Positions 42,203 through 51,254 of a stretch of DNA of 64,000 nt are shown piece after piece. Location of the stretch: assembly GCA_900176545.1 (NCBI GenBank), contig FWXP01000004.1, positions 1 through 64,000 on the forward strand. Direction: 5' to 3'. The notes under the pieces are model-generated. The model saw only the letters and a list, made by a program, of their open reading frames with translations, was not told where the DNA came from and searched no databases. Positions within the stretch are counted from its first letter, which is position 1. Each line of letters starts with the position of its first letter. A program made the translations under genes and the position numbers. The stretch comes from Oscillospiraceae bacterium. GTDB taxonomy: Bacteria > Bacillota > Clostridia > Saccharofermentanales > Saccharofermentanaceae.

Positions 42203-42496
42203 TCAGTAACCGAGGTTTGACATAACTTCCTGATAATAACCTGTAGAAAGGTTGAAGATCAAAGATGCTACCCAAAGAACAAGGATGATAATACCGAGGA
42301 TAAGACCTGCTGTAGCCTTTCCGCTCGTGTTACCTGCCTTCTTAGCAAGGATGGAAAGAACCAATGCAGCGACACCCAAAGGCATACACATGCAAAGAAC
42401 TGCACCTACGATACCGCAGACCATTGATGCGGTAGCCTTACCGTCCTCGGGCTGTCCATCTACGATGGGAGCATTTGTGTAATTATCATTATCCAT
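42203..42496 (-). CDS. Small DUF4190-like membrane protein
   Basis: A 97-residue protein: a polar N-terminus (MDNDNYTNAPIVDGQPEDGK), then two membrane helices (about 23-50 and 60-85) joined by a short loop, with the ASMVCGIVGAVLCMCMPLGV and GKATAGLILGIIILVLW pattern found in DUF4190/TM2-like proteins. GGAGGGGG precedes the ATG. It lies 125 bases downstream of a DUF2752 gene on the same strand. Role unknown. Confidence 0.8.
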   Translation of the reverse strand: MDNDNYTNAPIVDGQPEDGKATASMVCGIVGAVLCMCMPLGVAALVLSILAKKAGNTSGKATAGLILGIIILVLWVASLIFNLSTGYYQEVMSNLGY

Positions 42497-42621
42497 GAGA
42501 ATCCCCCTCCAAAACTTGATGTATTATCGCAAAGTATTTTTGAATGCGACCAAATAGATATTACTCTAAACGGAATTTGATTGTCAATAGAAAGCGTTGA
42601 AAACAGTGCATTATGAGGTTA

Positions 42622-42987
42622 TCAGAAGATGTTTCTCAGGATGCCGAAGAGGAATGCGGAGCCACACAATATATAAATAAAAACAAAGTTGGAGCGAGGA
42701 ATATCCTTCTTCGCCGAATACATATATCTCAAGTAGAGAACTTCGACTGTGGTGGGTATCCAGGCGATAAAGGTGAAGGGGTTATCCCGGAAAGCTTCAC
42801 TGATCCTTAAGTGCATCAGATCTATGAACATATGGGTTATCCCGCAGGACGGACACTCGTAGCCGGTCATAAGCTTTATAAGACACGGCGGTGCAAAGGG
42901 CGTGTACCTGACTATCAGATAATAGACTGCTCCTCCAAGGGCTATGAGCAGTGCCAAAAGGATCGTGTCCTTTGCGGGCTTTGACAT
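42622..42987 (-). CDS. DUF2752 membrane protein
   Basis: A 121-residue protein with three membrane helices. CLIKLMTGYECPSCGITHMF, followed by NPFTF, is the DUF2752 signature: a CPxCG pair and a downstream NPF. The Cys pair may bind metal; function is unknown. GGAGGT precedes the ATG. It probably forms an operon with the DUF4190-like gene. Confidence 0.88.
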   Translation of the reverse strand: MSKPAKDTILLALLIALGGAVYYLIVRYTPFAPPCLIKLMTGYECPSCGITHMFIDLMHLRISEAFRDNPFTFIAWIPTTVEVLYLRYMYSAKKDIPRSNFVFIYILCGSAFLFGILRNIF

Positions 42988-43134
42988 CTTGTACCTCCGT
43001 TCGTTACGTACGAGGATTATATCGCAAAATCACATTACCGTGGATATAAAACACTTTTAACTTTTCTTAACCTTTTATTTGTCTTTTTTTAGATGTGAGA
43101 TGCTAACATTTATTATGGAAAGGGAGGTATAAAG

Positions 43135-44901
43135 ATGAAAAAGAAGAGTAAGTGGCCGTTTATCATAATAGGCGGCGTGGTCATAGCCGTTATCGGCGGA
43201 ATGGCATATCTCAATAAGCAGATGGACAAGGTTGCCGCGCAGATGGCTCAGCCTGCTTCAACGCAGGTAGCTGCCGCGGATATCGTAAGTACTGTCAGCG
43301 GCGGCGGTTATATCTCCGTGGATGAGTCCATGGATATCAAGATCCCCGCAGATCTTGTAATAGATGAATATCTCGTAGAGGTAGGAGATATGGTGGAAGC
43401 AGGTGACGTGATCGCCAATATCGATCCGGCATCCATTACGTCTTCCATAGTAAGTGCCCAGAGTGAGCTCGATTCTATCAACCAGGCTTTGAAGGATACG
43501 AGCGACATGACGACATATGAGGTAGAGGAGTATAACACCAGGAAGGATTTCCTCAATGCGAAGATCGAGATCCTTACCGCATACTACATGAACCCTGTTA
43601 TCGTTGCTACGGAAAGCGGTGTTATCTCTGCTGTAGGCAACGGTTCTTCCGATCAGGCTTCCGGCATGACCATCGATGATTATGCGGACATCCTCATAAA
43701 GGGTGAGAATGAGCCTTCGGAGGGAAGTTCTGAGACGAGCGAGAGCACGTCTGCTCCCGAAGAGACAACTGCTCCTTCCGAGTCGAGCACTTCCGAGACG
43801 AGTGAGACAGCGGCTCCTTCTGAGAGCTCCGAAGCGACTTCTCCTTCACAGAGCCAGCCTACTCCTGCAGCTAATGTGATAACGGATCTCAGCGGTCTTT
43901 CTATTACAGCTCCCGTTGCGGGGGAAGCCCCTCAGAGCAGTATTCCCGAGACGGATACATATACCGGTATCATTACATGGATGCCTGCAGCAGAGACTTT
44001 CGCTCCCGGAACACCCTATACCGCTACCATCACCCTTACTCCCAAGTCCGGGTTTACTTTCGCGCAGGGTGCGCTTCCCGAGCTCTCCGTTCAGGGGGCT
44101 ACAGGCGTAATTCCGCTTACTTCAAATGATGGCAACTATGTAGCGATGATCGTTTTCCCTGCAACTGAAGGTGAGGCTCCTTCTGCGGGTACCGGTGCTT
44201 CTTTTGAGCTTCCCGAGGATTTTGATGTTAACCAGTTCCTTCAGAATTATACGGGGGGTACGGCATCCATCCCTACGCTTCCTACCAATGATTACGCGGC
44301 TCTTTATAATGCAGCGACAGCTTCACAGTACAGCGCTCTTGCTGCTGCTTATTCTTCCGGCGGTTCCCTGTCGGTAGGTTCCGGAAGACCTTCTTCCAAT
44401 ACATCCGAAAATCTTGTGGTAACTATCGCTTTTACGGATACAGCTATCCTTTCGATATCGATAGATGAGATGGATATCCTCGGCATACATGAAGGCCAGG
44501 AGGCTACGCTTTCTTTTGTTGCGATCCCCGGAGAGGAATTTACGGGAGAGATAATCCACGTATCCAATATCGCCAACGGAAGTTCAGGCAATACCAAGTA
44601 CGATGTCGATATCCTGGTACAGATGGATGAGAATATGAGGTTCGGTATGAGCGCCGATGCGACTATTACGGTGTCCGAAGCTCACGGAGTTCCTTCCATT
44701 CCCATGGAAGCTCTTCAGCAGACCGGAAGCCAGACATTTGTGTACACCTCGGTAGCAGAAGACGGTACCCTTACGGGAGAAGTACCTGTAACTACGGGTG
44801 TGTCCGACGGCCTTACGGTAGAGATCGTAAGCGGAGTATCTATGGGAGATACCGTCTACTACGAGAAGAACGACGAGAATCCTCTCGCGGCATTCATGTG
44901 A
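43135..44901 (+). CDS. MacA/HlyD-type membrane fusion protein with Ig-like insertion
   Basis: A 588-residue adaptor anchored by one N-terminal helix (about 8-28). It bears a lipoyl-like half motif (DEYLVEVGDMVEAGDVIANI), a helical hairpin, then a Ser/Thr/Glu-rich spacer (about 195-245), an Ig-like module (about 265-345, with GIITWMPAAETFAPGTPYTA and LTPKSGFTFAQGA), and finally the beta-barrel and membrane-proximal domains (EGQEATLSFVAIPGEEFTGE to the end). MacA proteins are usually 350-420 residues, so the middle is extra. It opens an operon with a MacB-type ATPase and permease. The cargo may be a peptide or antimicrobial; this is inference. Confidence 0.88.
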   Translation: MKKKSKWPFIIIGGVVIAVIGGMAYLNKQMDKVAAQMAQPASTQVAAADIVSTVSGGGYISVDESMDIKIPADLVIDEYLVEVGDMVEAGDVIANIDPASITSSIVSAQSELDSINQALKDTSDMTTYEVEEYNTRKDFLNAKIEILTAYYMNPVIVATESGVISAVGNGSSDQASGMTIDDYADILIKGENEPSEGSSETSESTSAPEETTAPSESSTSETSETAAPSESSEATSPSQSQPTPAANVITDLSGLSITAPVAGEAPQSSIPETDTYTGIITWMPAAETFAPGTPYTATITLTPKSGFTFAQGALPELSVQGATGVIPLTSNDGNYVAMIVFPATEGEAPSAGTGASFELPEDFDVNQFLQNYTGGTASIPTLPTNDYAALYNAATASQYSALAAAYSSGGSLSVGSGRPSSNTSENLVVTIAFTDTAILSISIDEMDILGIHEGQEATLSFVAIPGEEFTGEIIHVSNIANGSSGNTKYDVDILVQMDENMRFGMSADATITVSEAHGVPSIPMEALQQTGSQTFVYTSVAEDGTLTGEVPVTTGVSDGLTVEIVSGVSMGDTVYYEKNDENPLAAFM

Positions 44902-44919
44902 CGCTTGGAGGATCTTAAC

Positions 44920-45636
44920 TTGATCGTTTTTAAGGATATCTGTAAGACATATATCATGGGTGACGAGCAGGTCCATGCTCTCGACCATGCGAATATTCAT
45001 ATAAAGCAGGGCGAGTTCGTCAGCATCATCGGTCCTTCCGGAAGCGGAAAGTCCACTCTTATGAACATAATGGGATGCCTCGATACGGCATCTTCGGGTG
45101 AGTACTATCTCGACGGGATGCCTATCGAGAGGTACTCGGAGAAGGCTCTTGCCAAGATAAGGAACAAGAAGATCGGATTTATCTTCCAGAGCTTTAATCT
45201 CATATCCACCATGACTGCCGAGGAGAACGTGGAGCTCCCTCTTATCTATCAGGGAGTAAGAGCGTCTGAGCGCAAGGCCAGGGTAAAGGAAGCTCTGGAG
45301 ATGGTGGATCTCTATTCTAGAAGAGGTCATACGCCTAACCAGATGTCGGGCGGACAGCAGCAGAGAGTAGCAATCGCAAGAGCAATGGCTGCCAAGCCTT
45401 CACTGTTTCTGGCAGATGAGCCTACCGGTAATCTTGATTCCGCTACGGGCAAGCAGATAATGAGCATATTTAAGGAGCTCAATAAGCAGGGAAATACCAT
45501 CGTCCTGATCACACACGACGATTCTGTCGCATGCCAGGCTCAAAGGAGCATCAGGATAATGGACGGTAAGGTCAGCGATATCGCATATGACGAGAACGGT
45601 GAGCAGGTAGCTCCCATGAGAGGGGGGACCGTCTGA
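44920..45636 (+). CDS. MacB/LolD-type ABC transporter ATP-binding protein
   Basis: About 238 residues. Walker [11 protein letters not shown]-loop FIFQSFNLI, signature MSGGQQQRV, Walker [13 protein letters not shown] and THDD His-loop are all present. The start is most likely TTG at 44920, eight bases after GGAGG; an in-frame TTG at 44905 overlaps that site. The stop overlaps the permease start. It powers the MacAB-like exporter formed with its neighbours. Confidence 0.92.
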   Translation: MIVFKDICKTYIMGDEQVHALDHANIHIKQGEFVSIIGPSGSGKSTLMNIMGCLDTASSGEYYLDGMPIERYSEKALAKIRNKKIGFIFQSFNLISTMTAEENVELPLIYQGVRASERKARVKEALEMVDLYSRRGHTPNQMSGGQQQRVAIARAMAAKPSLFLADEPTGNLDSATGKQIMSIFKELNKQGNTIVLITHDDSVACQAQRSIRIMDGKVSDIAYDENGEQVAPMRGGTV

Positions 45637-46814
45637 TGTTCATTCAATCCATAAAGATGGCGCTCAAGTCCATCATGTCCAATAAGATGAGGTCTTTCCT
45701 GACCATGCTTGGTGTCATCATCGGAGTATTCTCGCTTGTCGTTCTGGTCTCGCTGGTAACGGGTGCCACCGGTTCCATTACCGATTCCATCAATGAGCTC
45801 GGTACCGACCAGATCGATGTAGACATCTCAGATGTAAGAGGAGTACCTATATCTCTTGAGGAGCTTCGCACAGATATCGCTTCCATAGAATCCGTTAAGG
45901 CAGTAGCTCCCCAGACGTACGGCGTAGGTGAGGTTACTTCCATGACAAAGAGCGTAAGAGCGGTAGCCATAGGCACTACACCGGAACTTGCGGAGATACA
46001 GGGAATAAAGCTCGAAGCCGGAAGATTCTTTATGAATCCTGACCTGGATAACAATACGAATGTCATCGTTGTAAGCCACGAGCTCGCTGTCGACGTAGTG
46101 GGAAGATCCGATTGCGTAGGTGAGACCGTAAAGCTCGGAGGAAGGAGCTTTACTATAATCGGCGTAATGGAGAAGCAGAGCAACAGCATGATGATGCTCA
46201 TGATGGGAACGCCCTACAGGGCCTATATGCCGTATACGACTCTTGTAAGGCTCATCCCAGGAAAGGATATGAGCGTATGGTCCTTTTCCGTGTCTGCCGT
46301 AGATGATCTGGATCAGGCGGAAAAGGATATACAGGAATATATGATCAGGAGATTTCCCGGAGACGAGGAAGGATACAGCATATATAACGAATCCCAGATC
46401 TCCGATCAGATGGGAAAGATCACAGGTATCCTCTCGATCCTCCTTGGCGGTATCGCTGGAATCTCTCTTCTTGTAGGCGGTATCGGTATCATGAACATCA
46501 TGTTGGTATCCGTCACTGAGAGAACACGAGAGATAGGTATACGAAAGGCTATCGGCGCGAGACCTTCCGTCATCATGCTGCAGTTCCTTATAGAGGCTAT
46601 AGTCTTAAGCGTTATGGGCTGCCTTATAGGTATCGGCTTCTCCTGGCTTGCGATGCAGCTCATAAACATGATAGGTAAAGTAAGCTTCGGCCTGTCGCCG
46701 GTGGTAGTCATAGTCGCAGTCCTCTTCTCTATGGGCGTCGGAGTGGTCTTCGGATTGTATCCCGCGAAGAAGGCATCTGCCATGAAGCCTATCGACGCAC
46801 TGAGGTTCAACTGA
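45636..46814 (+). CDS. MacB-type ABC transporter permease (FtsX fold)
   Basis: A 392-residue membrane protein: one N-terminal helix (MRSFLTMLGVIIGVFSLVVL), a large extracellular MacB-PCD domain (about 45-255), then three C-terminal helices of the FtsX domain with the usual ERTREIGIRKAIGARP coupling segment. It works as a mechanotransmitter with the ATPase and MacA-like adaptor. A strong terminator follows. Confidence 0.93.
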   Translation: MFIQSIKMALKSIMSNKMRSFLTMLGVIIGVFSLVVLVSLVTGATGSITDSINELGTDQIDVDISDVRGVPISLEELRTDIASIESVKAVAPQTYGVGEVTSMTKSVRAVAIGTTPELAEIQGIKLEAGRFFMNPDLDNNTNVIVVSHELAVDVVGRSDCVGETVKLGGRSFTIIGVMEKQSNSMMMLMMGTPYRAYMPYTTLVRLIPGKDMSVWSFSVSAVDDLDQAEKDIQEYMIRRFPGDEEGYSIYNESQISDQMGKITGILSILLGGIAGISLLVGGIGIMNIMLVSVTERTREIGIRKAIGARPSVIMLQFLIEAIVLSVMGCLIGIGFSWLAMQLINMIGKVSFGLSPVVVIVAVLFSMGVGVVFGLYPAKKASAMKPIDALRFN

Positions 46815-46836
46815 TATAAGACAGAGATAAAGTAAA

Positions 46837-46866
46837 AGAAGGAGTCCTGTGACTCCTTCTTTTTTG
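46837..46866 (+). terminator. Terminator of the MacAB-like operon
   Basis: AGAAGGAGTC / GACTCCTTCT with a CTGT loop, then TTTTTG. Confidence 0.92.
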
Positions 46867-46870
46867 CATA

Positions 46871-46898
46871 TGAAAAACAGTGCCTGTTGTAGGCACTG
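46871..46898 (-). terminator. Terminator of the adhesin gene
   Basis: On the minus strand, CAGTGCCT / AGGCACTG with a five-base loop is followed by TTTTTCA. It lies just right of the MacAB terminator, so the converging genes have separate stops. Confidence 0.85.
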
Positions 46899-46937
46899 CC
46901 TTCATATTGGGTGTTATTGGTAAGTAGATTGTCTTAA

Positions 46938-48335
46938 TTAATTCTCAGAAGACTTCCTCTTGAGTCTTACTGCCATTACCGTAGCTGCGCCTGCAACGAG
47001 TATCGCACCAACGATGATCCTGGGTGCGTGGGATGACTCACCTGTGGATACGACGCCGGAAGGAGCGGGAGTAGGTGTAGCTGTGGGAGCTGCCGTTGTA
47101 TCGGAAGTTGTCTCTTCTGCTCTTGCTACGCCGAGGACGGATGCTTCTGTTGAAGTCGTTGTCTCTTCGGATGTTTCTGTCGTAGTTGCCTCTGTGGTAG
47201 TAGCAGCAGTAGTAGTTGTAGCGACTGTTGCCTCTACAGAAGCTTCCGTAGTAGTTGCCGCAGTGGACTCTGTAGGAACAGGAGTAGGATCAGCGGAGAT
47301 GTGTCTGTTATAGATATCGATATCTACTGCATAGGACTGTGAGAAATCGAAGGAATAGGATCCGTCTCCGTTATCCGTGAGATTACCGTTAGAGGAGGAG
47401 ATGGTCGAAAGTGAACATGTGCTGTCCATATTCGTCGCCGCCTCTGAGATGGTGAATCTGTAGTTGACACTGTCAAATCCGCCTACGGTGATATTCTGAC
47501 CGCTGAGGATAGTGAGCGTGAGGTTACCTGATGCATCTGTCTGGATAGACTGTGTCGTAACGTTTCCGTCTGCATCTGTAGATGTGAACGTGAACCACTC
47601 GTTGCCTACATTCCTGTTTGTAAGAGTGTCATATACGTTGAGGTTGATCTCGAATCCGCTGGTACCGTCAACTCCGTTATATGTCTCTGTAGCATCAAGG
47701 CCGTCGATGACGATCTTCTCGATGTTGAAGGATGTGGCAACGGGAACAAATACCGCACCGAGCATGTTCTGATAATCAGTGTCCTGAGTCTGATAGTAGT
47801 AGACATCGTAATCCGTGAAATCGTAGTAAGGCTCAGACATGAGAAGTGCTCTGACGTTGGCACTGTTGGTGTTTACGCTTCCGAGCCTGTCGATGAACTT
47901 ACCGTTGGTGATATCCCAGCAGAGCTCCTGAGTGTTCCTGTTGCTGATAGCTGCAACGGAATCCTTCTTGAGGAGGAGATTGAGGAGTAGTCTTCTTCCT
48001 TCGATCTCTTCTTCTTCCGTAGGAGTCGTGCCGCCCCATGTGCTCGTGTGCTCGAGATTATAGATGCTGCCGTAAGATCTGTCGGACAGCTTGAATCTCA
48101 GATAATCACAGCTGTAGTATGAAGCATGCCTTGTGCTGTTGAGGCAGTAAGCATATCCGTCCAAAGGATTGCCTGCGCTGTCGTAAACGCAAGGATTGCG
48201 GTTGTATCCGTTGACCTGGTATACCTCCGTTCCGTTAGCTGCGCTGACTGTTGATGAGAGTGCCTTGACCGGCATGAAAACAGCCAGCGCGGCGATGATC
48301 GTTACAGCCAGGAATTTCTGAATCGTCTTTCGCAT
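46938..48335 (-). CDS. Thioester-domain surface adhesin with Thr-rich stalk
   Basis: A 465-residue secreted surface protein. Signal peptide (about 1-32), then a thioester domain: Cys64 in YAYCLN and Gln136 in NTQELCWDITNG are the pair that forms the internal thioester used for covalent binding to host or polymer amines. A pilin-like beta domain follows (about 225-345, IVIDGLDATETYNGVDGTSG onward). A Thr/Glu/Ala/Ser-rich stalk (about 350-425) leads to VVSTGES, a hydrophobic helix and RLKRKSSEN, a sortase-type or membrane anchor without a classical LPxTG. Start at 48335 has AAGGGGAAG upstream. It has its own promoter under a palindromic operator. Confidence 0.85.
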   Translation of the reverse strand: MRKTIQKFLAVTIIAALAVFMPVKALSSTVSAANGTEVYQVNGYNRNPCVYDSAGNPLDGYAYCLNSTRHASYYSCDYLRFKLSDRSYGSIYNLEHTSTWGGTTPTEEEEIEGRRLLLNLLLKKDSVAAISNRNTQELCWDITNGKFIDRLGSVNTNSANVRALLMSEPYYDFTDYDVYYYQTQDTDYQNMLGAVFVPVATSFNIEKIVIDGLDATETYNGVDGTSGFEINLNVYDTLTNRNVGNEWFTFTSTDADGNVTTQSIQTDASGNLTLTILSGQNITVGGFDSVNYRFTISEAATNMDSTCSLSTISSSNGNLTDNGDGSYSFDFSQSYAVDIDIYNRHISADPTPVPTESTAATTTEASVEATVATTTTAATTTEATTTETSEETTTSTEASVLGVARAEETTSDTTAAPTATPTPAPSGVVSTGESSHAPRIIVGAILVAGAATVMAVRLKRKSSEN

Positions 48336-48400
48336 AGATTTCTTCCCCTTCTTCAAATGTTCGTTGATTTGTGAACACCCCGTTAACATACATTTAACAT

Positions 48401-48430
48401 TCTATATTAAAGATAATTGACAAGTCAATT
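48401..48430 (-). promoter_or_regulatory. Adhesin promoter with palindromic operator
   Basis: On the minus strand, TTGACT (48428-48423), 16 bases, TATAGA (48406-48401). The -35 lies within AATTGAC-AA-GTCAATT (48415-48430), a 16-base palindrome that would block or recruit RNA polymerase. Confidence 0.65.
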
Positions 48431-48714
48431 GTATATATTTGTACAAAATTGATACATTATCGTAAATTTTGAACATATGATATTATCCGAAAGCAATCGC
48501 CGAGAACGGCATTTGATATTATCAAAGCGAGAAATAAAGGTATTTTTGTTTTCGGGGATAGTGTATTTTAGGTGGAGGATAATAGATCGGTTTTTGATTT
48601 TTTGTGACGGAGGCCCCGGAGTCGCTTGATGCGGGAAAGATATAAAGGGATTTGCTCCTTGGCAAGTATCCTTGATAAATACGAGGAGGCGATCAAATTA
48701 CTGTTCATATCTCG

Positions 48715-48735
48715 TTAACATTTTGTTAATATAAG
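48715..48735 (+). promoter_or_regulatory. Lipoprotein 7 promoter with TTAAC-N5-GTTAA palindrome
   Basis: TTAACATTTTGTTAA (48715-48729) abuts TATAAG (48730-48735). The AAC/GTT half-sites recall the operators of the distant lipoprotein cluster, though the gap is five rather than four bases. Confidence 0.5.
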
Positions 48736-48784
48736 CATAGTGACGATCCGATGCGGTCGTATCAATGGAAAGGTTTGAGGGGTT

Positions 48785-50191
48785 ATGAAGACTTTTAAGA
48801 AAGACATCAGTCTCCTGCTCATCGCGAGCATCATGCTCACGACATGTTCTTGTGCGTTCGGAAATATCGAAGAGGATGTTCTCGATATGGCGGACGATCT
48901 CGGAAAGAACATCGTTGACAGGAACTACAAGAAGATCACGAAGATCGCAGGTGAAGAGGACGACAAGCTCGAGGCGGTACTGTCGTTGTCGACAGATGAT
49001 TCAGTGAGCTATAACGAAGCACGCGAGATCATCGCATCCACTTTATCTTATGAAGTAGATGAGGACAGCTACGAAGGTGACCGCAAAGAGGGAAGCGTAG
49101 ATATCGTATTCACATATGTCGACTACGAGAAAGTCGTTGACGATAATCCTGTATTTGCCGATCTCGGAGCTTTCGAAGAGGCTGTTGAGGACTGTGATGA
49201 TACGATCGAGGTAACGATCACTTTCGAGTTCGAGAAGGATAAGGACGGCATATATTGCACGAATATCGGTGATATTGAAGATATCTTCCCGTACAGCAAG
49301 GAAGAGTTCAACTTTGCTCTGGATCTCTACGAATATGTTGACGGCATCACATTTATCGATTGCGGTCCGGGATTCGTATACACGGATGTTGATTATATAA
49401 GCTGTACTCTCGGAGTTACCGGTGACGGTCAGCTCCTTACTTGGGATTATTACTATGTGGTCGAAAGAGACGGTGTTCAGATATACCAGTCCTCTATCAT
49501 CACGGCTGAATGTCCCACCCAGCTCGAAGCTGAATATTCTGCTACCGGCAGTGATATCCTCGAGGACGGAACATACGACTTCATCTTCTATACAGCCGAC
49601 AATGAGATGCTCTATTCTGCTTTTGCTGATGTTACGCATACTGAGGTAACGCCTTCACCTACGCCTACTCCCGTTCCATCTGCAAGTGGTGAGGATGTTC
49701 TTCCCGGTCCCGAGTACGTTTATCCCGAAGACGGTATAATCGCTCTTCCCGATACGGACCTTGTATTCGATCTTCCTGACGGCTACTACTGCCTCGCACC
49801 CGATACGTCGGATTTCCAGGAGATCATGGGCGGTGATCAGTGGATGGCGGATCAGGCTATCTTCAGTGCACAGAACAATCTCGGAACGGATCTTCTCGTT
49901 ATCAGGCTCAATCATCAGGGATATTCCAGCCAGTCTGAGAGTTTTGCAACCATGGCCGATAATCTCGTGACAGGTTATTCCGAGTACGGTACGGTAACAT
50001 CGACAGAGACTTCCGTTACGGTAGGAGACAGGGTATTCCCCGCGTATATCATAGGCATCTCCAGGGGCTCCGGTACCGTATACATCTCCATATGCCTCGT
50101 AGGTGACGATGACGATACGTTCCTTCTGACAGTTATGGGACTTAATTCAGAGGAGCTTTATGACATCATGGCCGGTGTGTCAATAGTCTGA
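48785..50191 (+). CDS. Lipoprotein paralogue 7 with extra C-terminal domain
   Basis: A 468-residue lipoprotein, distant relative of the cluster at 1306-8852. The signal peptide ends in TTCSC (Cys21 or Cys23). The shared domain (about 30-175) has DLGKNIVDRNYKKITKIAG, ASTLSYEVDEDS and VDIVFTYVDYEKVVDDN. An Ig-like module (about 185-285) ends in GTYDFIFYTADNEMLYSAFA. A Pro-rich hinge (TPSPTPTPVPSAS) then leads to a unique last domain (about 320-468) with LVFDLPDGYYCLAPDTS and RVFPAYIIGISRGSGTVYIS, resembling small PsbP/DUF-type sensor or binding domains. Start ATG at 48785 has GAGGGG upstream. Function unknown. Confidence 0.82.
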   Translation: MKTFKKDISLLLIASIMLTTCSCAFGNIEEDVLDMADDLGKNIVDRNYKKITKIAGEEDDKLEAVLSLSTDDSVSYNEAREIIASTLSYEVDEDSYEGDRKEGSVDIVFTYVDYEKVVDDNPVFADLGAFEEAVEDCDDTIEVTITFEFEKDKDGIYCTNIGDIEDIFPYSKEEFNFALDLYEYVDGITFIDCGPGFVYTDVDYISCTLGVTGDGQLLTWDYYYVVERDGVQIYQSSIITAECPTQLEAEYSATGSDILEDGTYDFIFYTADNEMLYSAFADVTHTEVTPSPTPTPVPSASGEDVLPGPEYVYPEDGIIALPDTDLVFDLPDGYYCLAPDTSDFQEIMGGDQWMADQAIFSAQNNLGTDLLVIRLNHQGYSSQSESFATMADNLVTGYSEYGTVTSTETSVTVGDRVFPAYIIGISRGSGTVYISICLVGDDDDTFLLTVMGLNSEELYDIMAGVSIV

Positions 50192-50214
50192 TAAGACACG
50201 GATAAATGATCAAC

Positions 50215-50247
50215 AAGGGGCTCGTGAGATGATCACGGGCCCTTTAT
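50215..50247 (+). terminator. Terminator after lipoprotein 7
   Basis: AAGGGGCTCGTGA / TCACGGGCCCTT with a GATGA loop, then TATG. Strong stem, short U tract. Confidence 0.75.
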
Positions 50248-50299
50248 GTATGCGCCCGAACTGTAGTAAGATATCGACAGGCAAAAGAAGGAGAGAGAA

Positions 50300-50953
50300 A
50301 TGGGAAGATATAAGCTAGCGATCTTTGATCTGGACGGAACGATCCTCTATACCATCGCCCAGCTTGCAAATTCGCTAAATGAAGCGAGGATACGAAGCGG
50401 ATTGGAGCCTCAGGATATGGATGACATAATGGCTCATGTGGGACGAGGCGTAAGGAATCTGGTCACATGGTCGGTAGGAACGGGCGAAGGAGAGCTTTTC
50501 GAGACGGTGATGGATAATTACCGTGGCTACTATAACGAGCACTGCGAGGATAATACTTATATCTACGACGGGCTCTACGAACTCATGACAAAGCTTCACG
50601 AAGATGGTCTCAAGCTGGCGGTAGTCACCAATAAGTCTGATGCTCCCGCAAAAAAGCTCTGTGAACATTTCTACCCGGGGATCTTCTCGGAGGTAAGGGG
50701 ACACAGGGACGGGATCCCTCATAAGCCCGATCCCGCACTCGTGGATGAAGTGCTGGAAGCGCTTAGCATCGACAGGAAAGATGCGGTCTACATAGGAGAC
50801 TCGGACACGGATATAAAGACTGCGGAGAATTCCGGCATGGATCATATATGTATCACCTGGGGATACAGGACAAAGGAGTTTCTAAAAGAGTGCGGAGCGA
50901 AAGTGATGGCGGACGATGCCGAAGAGTTGGGAAGACTCCTTCTTATGGAGTAA
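50300..50953 (+). CDS. HAD-family phosphatase, phosphoglycolate phosphatase type
   Basis: A 217-residue cytoplasmic hydrolase. Motif I FDLDGTILYT (nucleophile Asp near residue 9), motif II VVTNKSD, motif III lysine in HKPDP, motif IV YIGDSDTDIKTAEN; the cap lies between I and II. This matches Gph/PpaX enzymes that act on phosphoglycolate or pyrophosphate-like substrates; the exact one is not fixed by sequence. AAGGAGAG precedes the ATG. The next feature is tRNA-Pro. Confidence 0.9.
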   Translation: MGRYKLAIFDLDGTILYTIAQLANSLNEARIRSGLEPQDMDDIMAHVGRGVRNLVTWSVGTGEGELFETVMDNYRGYYNEHCEDNTYIYDGLYELMTKLHEDGLKLAVVTNKSDAPAKKLCEHFYPGIFSEVRGHRDGIPHKPDPALVDEVLEALSIDRKDAVYIGDSDTDIKTAENSGMDHICITWGYRTKEFLKECGAKVMADDAEELGRLLLME

Positions 50954-50959
50954 ATCCTC

Positions 50960-50987
50960 TTACACGGGTGAGGTTTTATGTTATAAT
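50960..50987 (+). promoter_or_regulatory. Promoter of tRNA-Pro
   Basis: TTACAC (50960-50965), 16 bases, perfect TATAAT (50982-50987), 18 bases before the mature tRNA. Confidence 0.7.
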
Positions 50988-51005
50988 CACACTTGCGTTT
51001 GAAGT

Positions 51006-51081
51006 CGAGGTGTAGCGCAGTTGGTAGCGTACGTGCTTTGGGAGCATGGGGTCGCAGGTTCGAATCCTGTCACCTCGACCA
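51006..51081 (+). tRNA. tRNA-Pro (anticodon UGG)
   Basis: Acceptor CGAGGTG pairs with CACCTCG, then A and an encoded CCA. The anticodon stem CGTGC / GCATG encloses loop TTTGGGA, anticodon TGG at 34-36. T-arm GCAGG-TTCGAAT-CCTGT. 76 bases. Confidence 0.96.
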
Positions 51082-51093
51082 GATAGGACAAGG

Positions 51094-51125
51094 AGGTCCT
51101 GTGGCTTAGGTCACAGGACCTTTTT
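51094..51125 (+). terminator. Terminator after tRNA-Pro
   Basis: AGGTCCTGTG / CACAGGACCT, ten perfect pairs, then TTTTG. Confidence 0.92.
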
Positions 51126-51254
51126 GCTTATCCGAACGTAGGAACGTTACACTTTATACTTAAAATATTTAATATAAAGTGACATACCTTGGTGTATAAT
51201 TACAGCGATAAGATGAGGAATCTGCAGATTCCGACAAAGATGAGGAGAATTACT

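Larger units (their letters stand above)
48336..48784. other. Divergent intergenic region, 449 bases
   Basis: Between the adhesin (left) and lipoprotein 7 (right). It holds the adhesin promoter and operator, the lipoprotein 7 promoter, a palindrome TTTGATATTATCAAA (48512-48526), and a GC-richer stretch near 48600-48690 in which no known RNA was recognised. Confidence 0.6.

Noticed and set aside
48600-48700. Riboswitch in the GC-richer stretch before lipoprotein 7
   Set aside because: No match to any riboswitch core I know, and it lies upstream of the probable promoter.
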